Origin: Candidatus Heimdallarchaeota archaeon
GTDB taxonomy: Archaea; Asgardarchaeota; Heimdallarchaeia; Heimdallarchaeales; Kariarchaeaceae
Assembly: GCA_021399405.1 (NCBI GenBank)
Contig: JAAFKL010000337.1
Location: 1 to 15,111 of the forward strand
Direction: 5' to 3'
DNA: 15,111 nt
Position 1 is the first letter of the stretch, and every line of letters begins with the position of its first letter. Shown in pieces: positions 1 to 8,528 of the stretch. The notes beneath the pieces were generated by a model that saw nothing but the letters and a program-made list of their open reading frames with translations, had not been told where the DNA came from and did not search any database. Made by a program: the position numbers and the translations under genes.

Positions 1-1049
1 AAAAGTACGAGTTCATCCGACAGGAATGTCTCGACATTCACATACGTCACTACGCCGAAATTCTTGTCGGGCATGAAGAAAACCTGCGAAAGTGTTCCCG
101 TAGAGTTACCTCCATGATGCACGCCTCTGTGACCATTGTAGTTTCCCAGCCACCAGCCGAGACCATACAGTTCCTGCCAAGCAGGGTGCTTTTGTTGATT
201 TAGTCCGTCTTTGTAGCTGGCAACGATATTGGGCGTAATGAGTTCTTCGTGGTTCTCTACCGTCAGTAGTCGCTTGCCATTGAGTTCGCCCTTCTGTAGG
301 TGGAATTGCACAAACCTCAGCATGTCGTCGATGTTGGATGTCATTGTCCCGGACGGCCGGATTGCCTCCCCTTCGAACTCAAAGTCGATCCTGCGCGCTT
401 TTCCGTTTTCGACAACATGTGGATATGCAACATTCTCTTTATAGGGTGGATTGGGGCCGGATAGATCGCTCCAAACCGTATTCTCCAGCCCTAGTGGTTT
501 GGCGATTCGTTCAATGACGACATCTTCGAACTTGATCTTCGATGCCAGGGTCACCATATGGCCCAGGATCATGAAGCCCGCGCCGTTGTATTGAAATTTC
601 GCCCTGAAGCCCTCGCGCAGTTCGTATTCACTCATGCTCTCAATCATCTCTCCACGAGATAATGTCGATCCCATCCAGTCAGGTTCGTCTGCAACGCCGG
701 AGCGGTGGCTACCGAGGTCTCTGAGCGTGACATGCTCTGACACATATTCGTCCTTGAATCGGAATGACGGCATGTAGGTCCGTACGTGATCGTCCCAATC
801 GAGAATACCCTCTTGAGCGAGTATCGCTACTGCAGTAACCGTAAACGGCTTGGTTGACGATCCGATCAGGTAGGCAGTTTGAGAATTCACGGGCTCACCC
901 GTATTCAGGTCCCGTGTGCCGAAACCGCCGGCAAATATCACCTTGCCATCTTTAATTATGCCAACGCCGGCGCCAGGCACTTTTGTCTCGCTCAGACGTC
1001 TGTCAGCGAATGCCTTCAGCGCAGAGTACTTTTCCGGTTCCATTTTCAT
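1..1049 (-). CDS. Serine beta-lactamase/PBP4*-family hydrolase, C-terminus cut by window edge
   Basis: The minus-strand frame is open from 1049 to the window edge (349 residues, no stop). It reads as a beta-lactamase (class C/PBP4*/esterase) family protein. The nucleophile motif SxxK is S64-S-T-K67, followed by a conserved LRDLGSHRSGV helix (109-119). The second motif, normally YxN, reads Y154-N-G156 within FQYNGAGFMILGH. The third motif HxG is H312-G-G. ATG at 1049 has GGGAG six to eight bases upstream. An in-frame ATG at 1100 would add 17 residues but has no ribosome site. There is no signal peptide with this start, so a cytoplasmic enzyme is suggested. Family members hydrolyse esters, amides or D-amino-acid peptides; the substrate cannot be told. 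G+C near 50% against ~31% for the neighbours, with CTG/CGG/GGC codons, suggests recent transfer or a chimeric contig end. The family call is secure; the substrate is not. Confidence 0.9.
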   Translation of the reverse strand, partial: MKMEPEKYSALKAFADRRLSETKVPGAGVGIIKDGKVIFAGGFGTRDLNTGEPVNSQTAYLIGSSTKPFTVTAVAILAQEGILDWDDHVRTYMPSFRFKDEYVSEHVTLRDLGSHRSGVADEPDWMGSTLSRGEMIESMSEYELREGFRAKFQYNGAGFMILGHMVTLASKIKFEDVVIERIAKPLGLENTVWSDLSGPNPPYKENVAYPHVVENGKARRIDFEFEGEAIRPSGTMTSNIDDMLRFVQFHLQKGELNGKRLLTVENHEELITPNIVASYKDGLNQQKHPAWQELYGLGWWLGNYNGHRGVHHGGNSTGTLSQVFFMPDKNFGVVTYVNVETFLSDELVL

Positions 1050-1100
1050 TGTGTCTCCCAAAGTGCCATACAGTGTCCATGCCCCGAGACCGCTGAACAT

Positions 1101-1438
1101 GGAAACTTTAGTATATGTTCTCTGATTAAGGTTACCGGAGAACTAAGATATGAAAGAAATTCGTCGTTTTCTGGTTCATACATGTTAAGCCAATATTAGG
1201 CAATAATGATTAATTCTTTGTGATTTTCACTTTCATAATCGCGATCTATCGATTCCTAATAATTGCGTTTAAACTTTTTCTGACTCCCATCCTATGGAAT
1301 ATTTCATACTTGATGACTTATACCTTATCTTAACAATATGTGTTTTTGACGGAATTGGGTATAACGAAATCGATCTGTCATATATATACTATAGAGTAGA
1401 TTATCTTCACTATATGTAATGACTTACCAAAATGATAT
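1101..1438. other. AT-rich intergenic stretch, no gene seen
   Basis: This stretch lies between the start of the hydrolase and the stop of the TPR gene, both on the minus strand. Base composition falls from about half G+C to about 30% near 1060-1140. A TATA-like stretch on the minus strand (ACATATACTAAAG, about 1107-1119) could drive the hydrolase. I see no convincing reading frame, RNA gene or repeat; the open frames here are short and unsupported. Confidence 0.5.
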
Positions 1439-2803
1439 TTATTTACTATTCCTGCGCGTCAATTGATTGTCAATATACGATCTAAGTCCACAAAGATCTA
1501 TGCGTTCTCTAAGTGTGTAATCAGTTTTACCCGCCTCAAAACACTCTTTGACCTTAACTTGCATTTCAGATTGTTCAGTCTTTACTTTGTTTAATAATCC
1601 TTGAAAATTATTCTCTTCGGCTATAATTGCAGCTTGATCCATAAGGATATCTGACTTACGATATTCTTGATGAATCAATAAAATTTTAGATTTTAAAATT
1701 AGAGAATCTATCACATAATGGAATAATTGTTTTTCTTGGGCGTCTTCATATAAATCCTCAATTATTCCAAGTAATTCTTCCAAAACCTTTGGATCTCCAT
1801 TCTCGTATACTTCTTGAACTAATAAATCTCCTAAATTAAGAACGATATTGCCAAACAATTGGTAATCCAACACTGATGGTTTCAAGAATTGTTGAAATAA
1901 ACTCTTTGCATGCTGTTGGTCGTTCTTATTTGGACTAGATTTAAGCACAAGTGCCTGGGCATATTTTTCCATCAATTGAATAAAAGTGGATTGATTTGTA
2001 AATACAAGGTCCAAAAGTTCCTCATTATACCTATCTACATTGTCTTTATCACCTGCGATTAAATAATATTTAATCAGGGACAACAAACAGTTGGATTTGA
2101 TGTAATCCATTGAGTTATCAAGTGTTAAATCAAGACTTCTATGTGTGAAATCTAATGCTTTTTCCAAATTAGTTGAATTGAAATATGCTTCACCCATATT
2201 CAATAAAATTCCAGTGATTATTGTGGAAATCTCAAATGGTTTAATCAAGGTTAAGGCTTCATAGAACGAATCTAAAGCACGGTCATATTCTTCAATAATC
2301 GAATAATATATTGCAATATTGTTTTTTAAAATTGCTTGATCGATTATTTTTTCAAGAGATTTCTTAATATCAAAACTTTCTTCCCAGAAATTTAGAGCAT
2401 TTTGAAAATCTCCCTTGAAAGATAATAGATTACCTGAAGTGTGTAATATATCTGCCTTGATGTTTTGAATTTCAGGGTCATCAGACATAATCATCGATAA
2501 TATTTCAAAACATTCATTCATCATCTTTTGTGATGTCTCAAAATATCCCATTTCTAAAAGTATATGCCCTTTTTCTCTTTGACATTTTATTGAAATTATT
2601 AGATTAACTGAAATGTCAATATTATTTAATAATTCAAGTGCTTCATTATTCCTTCCCATTAATCTCAATGCTTTGGCTTTGTAGATTTGTTGGTAACTTG
2701 AAGGTGCAACAACCTTACTTATCTCGTCGATAATCCTACTATAATAGCCTGTGTCCATCAAGACTTCTAAATCTGCATAATACAGCTTCGCGTTGTTTGA
2801 CAC
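1439..2803 (-). CDS. Tetratricopeptide-repeat (TPR) protein
   Basis: All-helical, soluble repeat protein. Degenerate TPR pairs with the usual A/G/Y/F pattern can be followed, numbering from the longer GTG start at 2818: about 47-67, 78-106, 122-153, 163-195, 203-234, 241-270 and 368-409. Clear units include AILKNNIAIYYSIIEEYDRA and GILLNMGEAYFNSTNLEKAL. There is no membrane segment, signal peptide or catalytic domain, so a protein-protein scaffold is likely. The frame can start at GTG 2818, but GTG 2803 (454 residues, starting MSNNAKLYY) is preferred. It has GGAGGG at a good distance upstream, and the TATA-like box at 2843-2852 would start the transcript near 2821, leaving only a short leader. 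It lies 146 bases downstream of the Arf-like GTPase on the same strand, so an effector or adaptor role is plausible but inferred. Confidence 0.88.
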   Translation of the reverse strand: MSNNAKLYYADLEVLMDTGYYSRIIDEISKVVAPSSYQQIYKAKALRLMGRNNEALELLNNIDISVNLIISIKCQREKGHILLEMGYFETSQKMMNECFEILSMIMSDDPEIQNIKADILHTSGNLLSFKGDFQNALNFWEESFDIKKSLEKIIDQAILKNNIAIYYSIIEEYDRALDSFYEALTLIKPFEISTIITGILLNMGEAYFNSTNLEKALDFTHRSLDLTLDNSMDYIKSNCLLSLIKYYLIAGDKDNVDRYNEELLDLVFTNQSTFIQLMEKYAQALVLKSSPNKNDQQHAKSLFQQFLKPSVLDYQLFGNIVLNLGDLLVQEVYENGDPKVLEELLGIIEDLYEDAQEKQLFHYVIDSLILKSKILLIHQEYRKSDILMDQAAIIAEENNFQGLLNKVKTEQSEMQVKVKECFEAGKTDYTLRERIDLCGLRSYIDNQLTRRNSK

Positions 2804-2840
2804 TAATTTTCCCTCCACTAGTTATAATAGTATGCACGGT

Positions 2841-2854
2841 CATTTTTAAATATT
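2841..2854 (-). promoter_or_regulatory. Archaeal TATA-like promoter of the TPR gene
   Basis: The minus strand reads AATATTTAAAAATG here. With an archaeal TATA-to-start distance of about 27 bases, transcription would begin near 2821, just ahead of the GGAGGG that precedes GTG 2803. This supports separate transcription of the TPR gene and the shorter start. Based on pattern and spacing only. Confidence 0.4.
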
Positions 2855-2949
2855 TCATGGGATATACAATGTATAGTAAATTAAAAAATATGAATTGATA
2901 ATCTCTTTAGTCGAAAATATCATTAACAAAATATCTTAATTTAGACGAT

Positions 2950-3567
2950 TTATAATGTAAATTTACTATTAGATATTTGTAGAAGCCAGATTAATGCATC
3001 AGATAATCCTTTGCCAGTTATGGCAATTGTATCAAAAGATTGGGTAATCACTGAATCATTATAAATTGACATCATGCGTGATATCGAGTCTGAGGATAGT
3101 GCACCTCCCAGATCTTGCTTGTTAGCAAGAATTGCAACAGGAACGTTCATGCTATTTTTCATTGTTTTCAAATAAACTGAGTATGCTTTTGCAATATCGG
3201 ACAATTTTGTTGAGTCTATAACAAAAATAACCCCATCGGCTCCTTTCATATATGAAGCCCAATTAGTCCAATAGCTCTCTTGACCTGGAACATCAACAAA
3301 CACAGCCTTCACCTTACCAAAATCACACTGGTGAAACGAAAACGCCAATGTTGGTTTCCTCTTTTGGTTTTCTACTGTCCCTTTTTGTAAAAATTCAATA
3401 AGTGTAGATTTCCCGGCTCCTGATAATCCTAATACAACAATTTTTGCTGATTTATTTGCAGGCCAATCAATATTATTCAACCCGGATTTAAGTAAATTTG
3501 ACCTTAAATTGGCTAAACTCTCATTGTTATCGAAAATAGTTTGATTAATTTGATTTGTTACTGCCAT
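2950..3567 (-). CDS. Arf/Ras-superfamily small GTPase
   Basis: A 205-residue P-loop GTPase with every G box visible: G1 GLSGAGKST (47-55), G2 Thr73 in KPTLAF, G3 DVPGQE (92-97), G4 NKQD (149-152) and G5-like TGKG (184-187). The C-terminal ITGKGLSDALIWLL resembles the Arf/Arl ending (TSGDGLYEGLDWL), and NKQDL is also Arf-like, so it is closer to Arf than to Rab/Ras. The catalytic Gln of G3 is present (Q96). An N-terminal extension of about 40 residues precedes the fold; there is no Gly2 for myristoylation and no C-terminal prenylation Cys. ATG 3567 follows GGGGT at about seven bases, and a TATA-like box lies at 3617-3628. It sits between a membrane-protein gene and a TPR gene on the same strand. 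Multiple such GTPases are a hallmark of Asgard genomes. Family certain, partner unknown. Confidence 0.95.
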   Translation of the reverse strand: MAVTNQINQTIFDNNESLANLRSNLLKSGLNNIDWPANKSAKIVVLGLSGAGKSTLIEFLQKGTVENQKRKPTLAFSFHQCDFGKVKAVFVDVPGQESYWTNWASYMKGADGVIFVIDSTKLSDIAKAYSVYLKTMKNSMNVPVAILANKQDLGGALSSDSISRMMSIYNDSVITQSFDTIAITGKGLSDALIWLLQISNSKFTL

Positions 3568-3616
3568 TAGAATACCCCGGTTGCTCCAATATTATTATAG
3601 GTTTCATGATATAATT

Positions 3617-3628
3617 GATTTATAGAAA
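3617..3628 (-). promoter_or_regulatory. TATA-like promoter of the GTPase gene
   Basis: The minus strand reads TTTCTATAAATC. A start about 27 bases downstream (near 3596) would give a leader of about 28 bases carrying the GGGGT ribosome site. It lies in the 96-base gap after the membrane-protein gene, so the GTPase can be transcribed on its own. Confidence 0.4.
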
Positions 3629-3663
3629 AACTATCCTTGAATTTATTAATTGAGATTTCAATC

Positions 3664-4125
3664 TTAGTTTTCAATAGTTGGACTGTGATCTAGACGAAAT
3701 TGATTATAGAAATAATAACTTGAATGAAACAGAGTTGTTCCCATTATCATATAAATTAATGAAAGATAGAATACATCGAGACCTGAGTGATCCCTCAGCG
3801 TTATGCCTAAAAGCATCATAAAAGAAAGTAGTCCATAGTGTCTAAGCTTTTGAAATGAGAAAAACCACGACTTTTCTGGTAAGCTCTGAATATGAGTCAC
3901 AAATTTAACAACAATTTTTTTGAATCTTGTTCTCGAAATAAATATGCCTAGGCTAAATGTAATAAGACCAGTAAGCAACCCTTGCCATTTCTCTGTTTCT
4001 GAAAACCAACTTACAGCAATAATCATCATATTAATTCCTGCGCCTGTCCAGATTAATCCATTAGTAATATAATGGAAACGGCTCCTTATCTGGGGTGGAA
4101 GTTCATAGAAGTACATATCTTTCAT
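3664..4125 (-). CDS. Small polytopic membrane protein, unknown function
   Basis: 153 residues, not recognised as a known family. Four hydrophobic segments are visible: about 20-41 (NGLIWTGAGINMMIIAVSWF), 48-65, 93-110 and 114-138. The loop between the second and third is basic (RTRFKK), which suggests that it and both ends face the cytoplasm. There is no signal peptide cleavage pattern and no catalytic motif. ATG at 4125 has no clear ribosome site; an ATG three codons later is the alternative. The gene is divergent from the ABC permease and lies 96 bases upstream of the Arf-like GTPase in the same direction, so it may act with that GTPase as membrane partner; this is inference from order only. 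Confidence 0.75.
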   Translation of the reverse strand: MKDMYFYELPPQIRSRFHYITNGLIWTGAGINMMIIAVSWFSETEKWQGLLTGLITFSLGIFISRTRFKKIVVKFVTHIQSLPEKSWFFSFQKLRHYGLLSFMMLLGITLRDHSGLDVFYLSLIYMIMGTTLFHSSYYFYNQFRLDHSPTIEN

Positions 4126-4335
4126 TTCATCAATTAAATTTACTTGTTTTATTAATTAGTATTGAAACTAAGAATAATGATCTGAAGTGTTTATTCTTGT
4201 ATTTCCTATTTGCTCAGACACAGAAATCGATCATATCATAATTTGTTTTATCATATTGATAGTTACAAATGTGAAGCTAATTGTTAATTTTTGTTAGAAA
4301 TATCTTAAAAGCGTCTTTGATTGAGTGAATTAAGG
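4126..4335. promoter_or_regulatory. Divergent promoter region between membrane-protein gene and ABC operon
   Basis: About 200 AT-rich bases hold both promoters. Toward the ABC genes, the TATA-like run CTTAAAAG (4304-4311) would start transcription close to 4335, so ATG 4336 may be translated leaderless. An inverted repeat AAGAATAA (4170-4177) / TTATTCTT (4191-4198) with a 13-base loop lies in the middle and could be a regulator site. No coding frame is seen. Confidence 0.4.
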
Positions 4336-7300
4336 ATGAGTAGAGGAGCTGAACATACTAAGGTTAACAAATCTTGGTCTCTAATTCTATTTGCTATAGG
4401 ATTGAATTCACTTATTCTCTACATTTTAATGGATGAGTTAATTTTCTTACTAGTAGGAGGAGTTGCATTTCTTATAACTTCTCTCCTAGGTCTCAAGGCA
4501 TACGTTGATAGTCGATCAGCAAATAACAATTCAAATATTACAAAACCTTACCAGAGTAGCCTCCTTGATAGCATCAGCTTGGTTCGGAAATATATTTACA
4601 TTAACAAGAAATACACACTCGCAAGTATTATAGGGCTCCTATTGGCCATATTAGTAATTTCTCAAGTGATGATAGTTTCTAATAGTTTTCAACAATCATC
4701 TTTTGAAAATTATATAGAAGGTAACGATACCACACTTTACAGAATTGAAATTGATAATGTCGATAATAATACTGCAAAGGAATGGCAATCATACTTGGAA
4801 GCAAATCAAGAAAAATGGTTAAAGAGTGGTGATTTCGATCTAGTCTCATCAGAAACCTATGGGAATTTTGTTTTCAAAATTATGCTGGGTGATCGGTTTA
4901 ATTTCGATGCTGCATCACGTTGGATGGATTATCTAACTTCAGAAACTATGCAGTGGACAAGAGAAAATTATGATTTCTTATCTCAATTTCCAACATTCCC
5001 GGATTTTGAATATAGTCCAGATGATTCATTATTGATAATTCCACATACATTAATTTACGCAAGACCTGAAATCGGGACTGTTTCTTACGAAGTATCAAAT
5101 TTCACAACTGATCTAGGTGATGTTAGTGAATTTGATGTGCTTGTCGATTTTAGTTTGCAACAACCTGTATTTGATTCTTCAATTCCTTTTGGTAACACAA
5201 CTTGGCAAGCGAATCGGGTTTGGAAGTTAACAGATAAGGATTTAGGATATATAAAAAATAATGATTTAGCTGTTCCATTCAAAACTTTCCGAGGGAATTT
5301 GTTCTTACCGAAATCTTCGGAATGGCCCCTTTTGGATGATTTACAACAAACGGCTTTCGATTTAAACAAAGAAAATTATATTTGGGGTGATATTGGGGTT
5401 ACATCTGTTATTCATACAAAATTACCCACTATTCTAGAAAAATCCTTTGCAGATATTAATGTGGCAATCAGTGAACTAAAGAATCGAGTATCGATTGAGG
5501 TATCTGATTACTTTGATGATCCACAGATTGAACCTCATTTGAGTGGCTTTACAATTATAAACGTTGTAAGTTCTCCACTAGGTGAGATAGTGAAGAATTA
5601 TCTTAGTGGTGCTCCGAATCTGGATCGATTAATGAGAATTTCAACCGCACCGTTGATCCTAGTTTCATTATTTTTACTAGTATTCTCTCTTTCGCTTATT
5701 GAAAAACGAAAAGAAACTCTATTTAGTCAGATGAAAATGAGAGGATCTTCACTTAATCAAATAAGACTCATGATGATTGGTGAAATTCTTACAGCTGCTG
5801 TCATCGCATCTGTGATTGGAATGTTGCTTTCGATACCCATATCATCATTCTTTCTGAAAAGTTCCGGGATTTTACAATTTGATGGTGAAGCAATTGATCT
5901 GATGATAGTTCCTGATTGGTATTGGAAACTCCCACTACTGGGAATATTACTAGCTTTAGATTTTAACCTAATTAGTTTGAATAATGTTTCAAGATTGAAA
6001 ATTGAGGAAGTTTTGGCTTCGACTGGTGATTCACAACCCTTCTGGTCAAAGATAAATTTGGACTTGAATTTATTCTTTGTTAGTGTTTTTTATTGGTTTG
6101 TTGTATTAAACGTGCAATTAGATAAAACACAGACTCAACTTCTTTTTTCAACTATAGGGCCAATTGTATTAGCAATCACAATTTTGGGTTTCCCAATGGT
6201 TGTAGGTCGTTATTTCATAACCTTTCTTGAAAGAATCCTAAATTCATTAAAACTTAAATTTGACATGGTTGGATTGGCCATAAAGAATATTAAAACTCAT
6301 AAACACTTTACAAGTCAACTAATGGCATTATTACTTACTGGTATGATGCTTGCATTCATGGGATTAGTTATGACTGAAACTATGACAACAGTTAGTGAAG
6401 AAAGGGCTCAGTATTCATTAGGATCTGAAATTTTTGTTGAAAATGTTGATATAACAAGCTATGATCATCTCGTCAAGCTACATGCACCAGGTGTTGAAAT
6501 TGTTTCAGTATCAAAAACGATTGATTACAAACCAGATCGTTATGAACTTTTACCTGGGCAAACTGTCGACGATGCAATTAGTTATCATTTTCTAGGGTTG
6601 GACACTTCAAATTATGCGCAAACTGGATTTTGGCAAAATAATTACGCTGATAAATCATTAGATGATTTGATGAAATCTATCAAAGACGAGGGTAATATGT
6701 TATTGCAAAAAGGATATGCTGAGGCCTTAAACATTGAAATTGGCGAAACTTTCCAACTCAATTATGATTTTGGGGGTAGTAGAGGTTTTGATTTTTACCT
6801 GAACGCAACCGTAGATTATTTTCCAAGATTCATTACTGATTTTCCTAAAATTGACTCTAATGGTCTTTTCGAGTTGGATGATGTATTCATTATTACCAAT
6901 ATGGCAACCATAAAATTATTGGAAGAAGAACTCTCTTCAGATAAAATAACTACTGGTGCTTATATCCGTTTGTTTGATGATGCCGATGTCGCATGGGTTG
7001 CGGAACAATTAGATAGTAGGTTTGCTGATGTAGCTGAGGTAAAAATAATAACATTTGAAAGTGAAATTATAAGTTTTCTACAATCAGTTGATGATCAAGG
7101 CGAATTAGCTTCTGAAGAAAACGAATTTTTGATTATTGCATTACATTCAATCCTTCTGATCACATTTATTGTTAATATCATGGGAGTCTCATATTTTGCA
7201 TTTGTATTTATCGCCGATAGGAAAAAGGAAATTGGGATATACAGAGCATTAGGGATGACAAAATCCCAAATTATTAAATTGCTATTTTATGAGATTATGA

Positions 7301-7539
7301 TCATTGTTCTCATAAGTATTGTATTTGGCCTCATTGCCGGTGGTTTCATATCCTTCATCACATTTCAAGTAATTGTAGGTGGAGGGTTTCAACTAATTCC
7401 TCCATTCGCAATCTTTTTCCCTGTGTTTTTGATTGTGGCAATTAGTGTGGTTATGATGATTATAGCAATGACAATTGCTTTTATTCCTGCATACATAAAC
7501 ACAAACAAGCAGACAGGTAGTATTCTAAGATCACCCTAG
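4336..7539 (+). CDS. ABC transporter permease with two FtsX/MacB-type domains
   Basis: Large integral membrane protein, 1072 residues if counted from TTG 4321, or 1067 from the preferred ATG 4336. TTG 4321 has no ribosome site; ATG 4336 fits a leaderless transcript. Numbering from 4321, two hydrophobic segments (21-58) precede a typical FtsX layout: membrane segment 99-119, a large external domain to about 440, then segments near 443-462, 487-512 and 533-553. After two linking segments (581-600, 608-631) the pattern repeats: segment 667-687, external domain to about 938, and segments 940-964, 985-1013 and 1029-1058. FtsX-style signatures are EKRKETLFSQMKMRGSSLNQI and DRKKEIGIYRALGMTKSQII, the coupling helices that touch the ATPase. 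Such fused permeases pair with MacB/LolD-type ATPases and transmit force to the cell exterior rather than importing solutes. The ATPase gene follows 11 bases later. Family sure, cargo unknown. Confidence 0.93.
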   Translation: MSRGAEHTKVNKSWSLILFAIGLNSLILYILMDELIFLLVGGVAFLITSLLGLKAYVDSRSANNNSNITKPYQSSLLDSISLVRKYIYINKKYTLASIIGLLLAILVISQVMIVSNSFQQSSFENYIEGNDTTLYRIEIDNVDNNTAKEWQSYLEANQEKWLKSGDFDLVSSETYGNFVFKIMLGDRFNFDAASRWMDYLTSETMQWTRENYDFLSQFPTFPDFEYSPDDSLLIIPHTLIYARPEIGTVSYEVSNFTTDLGDVSEFDVLVDFSLQQPVFDSSIPFGNTTWQANRVWKLTDKDLGYIKNNDLAVPFKTFRGNLFLPKSSEWPLLDDLQQTAFDLNKENYIWGDIGVTSVIHTKLPTILEKSFADINVAISELKNRVSIEVSDYFDDPQIEPHLSGFTIINVVSSPLGEIVKNYLSGAPNLDRLMRISTAPLILVSLFLLVFSLSLIEKRKETLFSQMKMRGSSLNQIRLMMIGEILTAAVIASVIGMLLSIPISSFFLKSSGILQFDGEAIDLMIVPDWYWKLPLLGILLALDFNLISLNNVSRLKIEEVLASTGDSQPFWSKINLDLNLFFVSVFYWFVVLNVQLDKTQTQLLFSTIGPIVLAITILGFPMVVGRYFITFLERILNSLKLKFDMVGLAIKNIKTHKHFTSQLMALLLTGMMLAFMGLVMTETMTTVSEERAQYSLGSEIFVENVDITSYDHLVKLHAPGVEIVSVSKTIDYKPDRYELLPGQTVDDAISYHFLGLDTSNYAQTGFWQNNYADKSLDDLMKSIKDEGNMLLQKGYAEALNIEIGETFQLNYDFGGSRGFDFYLNATVDYFPRFITDFPKIDSNGLFELDDVFIITNMATIKLLEEELSSDKITTGAYIRLFDDADVAWVAEQLDSRFADVAEVKIITFESEIISFLQSVDDQGELASEENEFLIIALHSILLITFIVNIMGVSYFAFVFIADRKKEIGIYRALGMTKSQIIKLLFYEIMIIVLISIVFGLIAGGFISFITFQVIVGGGFQLIPPFAIFFPVFLIVAISVVMMIIAMTIAFIPAYINTNKQTGSILRSP

Positions 7540-7550
7540 GAGGACAAAAT

Positions 7551-8444
7551 ATGGAAGACGAATTTATAAAACTTGATGCGGTAACAAAAAATTATCGAGA
7601 TCCTGAAACTAATATTTACTTTCAAGCTTTGAGAAGTATAGATCTAACCATTGAGAAAGGCACACTTTCTGCAATCATTGGTCCTTCAGGTGCTGGAAAA
7701 AGTACTTTATTGAGTATAATGGGTGGTATGGCAAAACCTTCAACAGGTCAATTATTTATTGATGGAATCGGTATACATAATTTGGATGACAATGAATTAT
7801 CAGATTATCGAAAATACGTTTGTGGCTTTTTATTCCAAAATCCTGAAAATAATCTACTAAGTCATCTATCAGCATATGAGAATATAATTCACACAATGCA
7901 ATTATCTGGTTATCCTCGATCGGATCGCAAAACAAGAGCACTATCTCTGTTAAAGGCTGTCGGTTTGGAAGATCGAATGAAACATAAAATGGGTCAACTT
8001 TCTGGAGGAGAGGGTCAACGAGCTGGATTAGCAGTAGCATTAGCAAACAATCCTAAAATTCTCTTTGCAGATGAGCCTACTGGTGAATTGGATTCAGAAA
8101 CTACTATTGAGATTATTGAATATCTTCAGAAATTAAAAGATGAATTAGGTATAACAATCGTAGTGGTAACTCATGATAAGAGATTTGAGCGGATGACAGA
8201 TCATTCTTATAATATTATTGATGGTTCAATTGCAAGCTTTAGAGTTAGGTCTTCTGATAATGATGTTGGTTGGAAGGATGTTGTACGTGAAGAAATGAGT
8301 ATGATTGATCAATTTGGGAAAGTAACAATTCCTCCTGAAATTATGTCTAAACATAAGATTGGGAAATTCGTTCGCTTTTTAGAGGATGAAAATGGTCGAA
8401 TCTATATTGATCCAGTTAAAGATCAAGAAAACAATAAAAAATAA
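7551..8444 (+). CDS. MacB/LolD-type ABC ATPase with C-terminal AbrB-like segment
   Basis: The ATP-hydrolysing partner of the upstream permease, 297 residues. Walker A is GPSGAGKST (44-52), Q-loop Gln96 in LFQNPENN, signature LSGGEGQ (150-156), Walker B ILFADEP (170-176), D-loop GELD (178-181) and switch His208 in VVTHD. The motif set is complete, so the enzyme should be active. The ABC domain ends near 230. The remaining ~65 residues contain MIDQFGKVTIPPEI (251-264), FVRFLEDENG (273-282) and RIYIDPV, which match the swapped-hairpin AbrB/MazE pattern (GKVTIP at the first strands, then a second hairpin). In this setting the segment may serve dimerisation or sensing rather than DNA binding. ATG 7551 follows AGGAGG at an ideal distance; the 11-base gap to the permease makes an operon nearly certain. 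Confidence 0.96.
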   Translation: MEDEFIKLDAVTKNYRDPETNIYFQALRSIDLTIEKGTLSAIIGPSGAGKSTLLSIMGGMAKPSTGQLFIDGIGIHNLDDNELSDYRKYVCGFLFQNPENNLLSHLSAYENIIHTMQLSGYPRSDRKTRALSLLKAVGLEDRMKHKMGQLSGGEGQRAGLAVALANNPKILFADEPTGELDSETTIEIIEYLQKLKDELGITIVVVTHDKRFERMTDHSYNIIDGSIASFRVRSSDNDVGWKDVVREEMSMIDQFGKVTIPPEIMSKHKIGKFVRFLEDENGRIYIDPVKDQENNKK

Positions 8445-8528
8445 AAAAACATTTAGTATATTTAAAAATGCCTGAATTGTAAATATTGGATTTTTGAGGA
8501 TGAACTAGTTGACTGCATACTCCATATT
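8445..8528. terminator. Convergent intergenic region with T/A-rich ends
   Basis: The 84 bases separate the ATPase stop from the stop of the oppositely oriented YCII gene. They contain T runs in the transcribed sense such as GGATTTTTGAGG near 8488-8499, and on the minus strand T-rich stretches just beyond the YCII stop (TTTTTTTATTTTT, about 8437-8449). These fit archaeal oligo-T termination from both sides; no strong hairpin is seen. Confidence 0.3.

Noticed and set aside
879..1199. Plus-strand open frames in 229-1199
   Set aside because: They lie opposite the beta-lactamase-like gene, have no ribosome sites and no family features, while the minus-strand frame carries clear motifs.
4231..4256. 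Imperfect inverted repeat TCATATCATAA / TTATCATATTGA in the divergent region
   Set aside because: Mismatched and low complexity; not distinguishable from AT-rich background.
5085..5369. Minus-strand open frame inside the ABC permease
   Set aside because: Shadow of the permease's external domain; no independent evidence. The same holds for 7756-8046 inside the ATPase.
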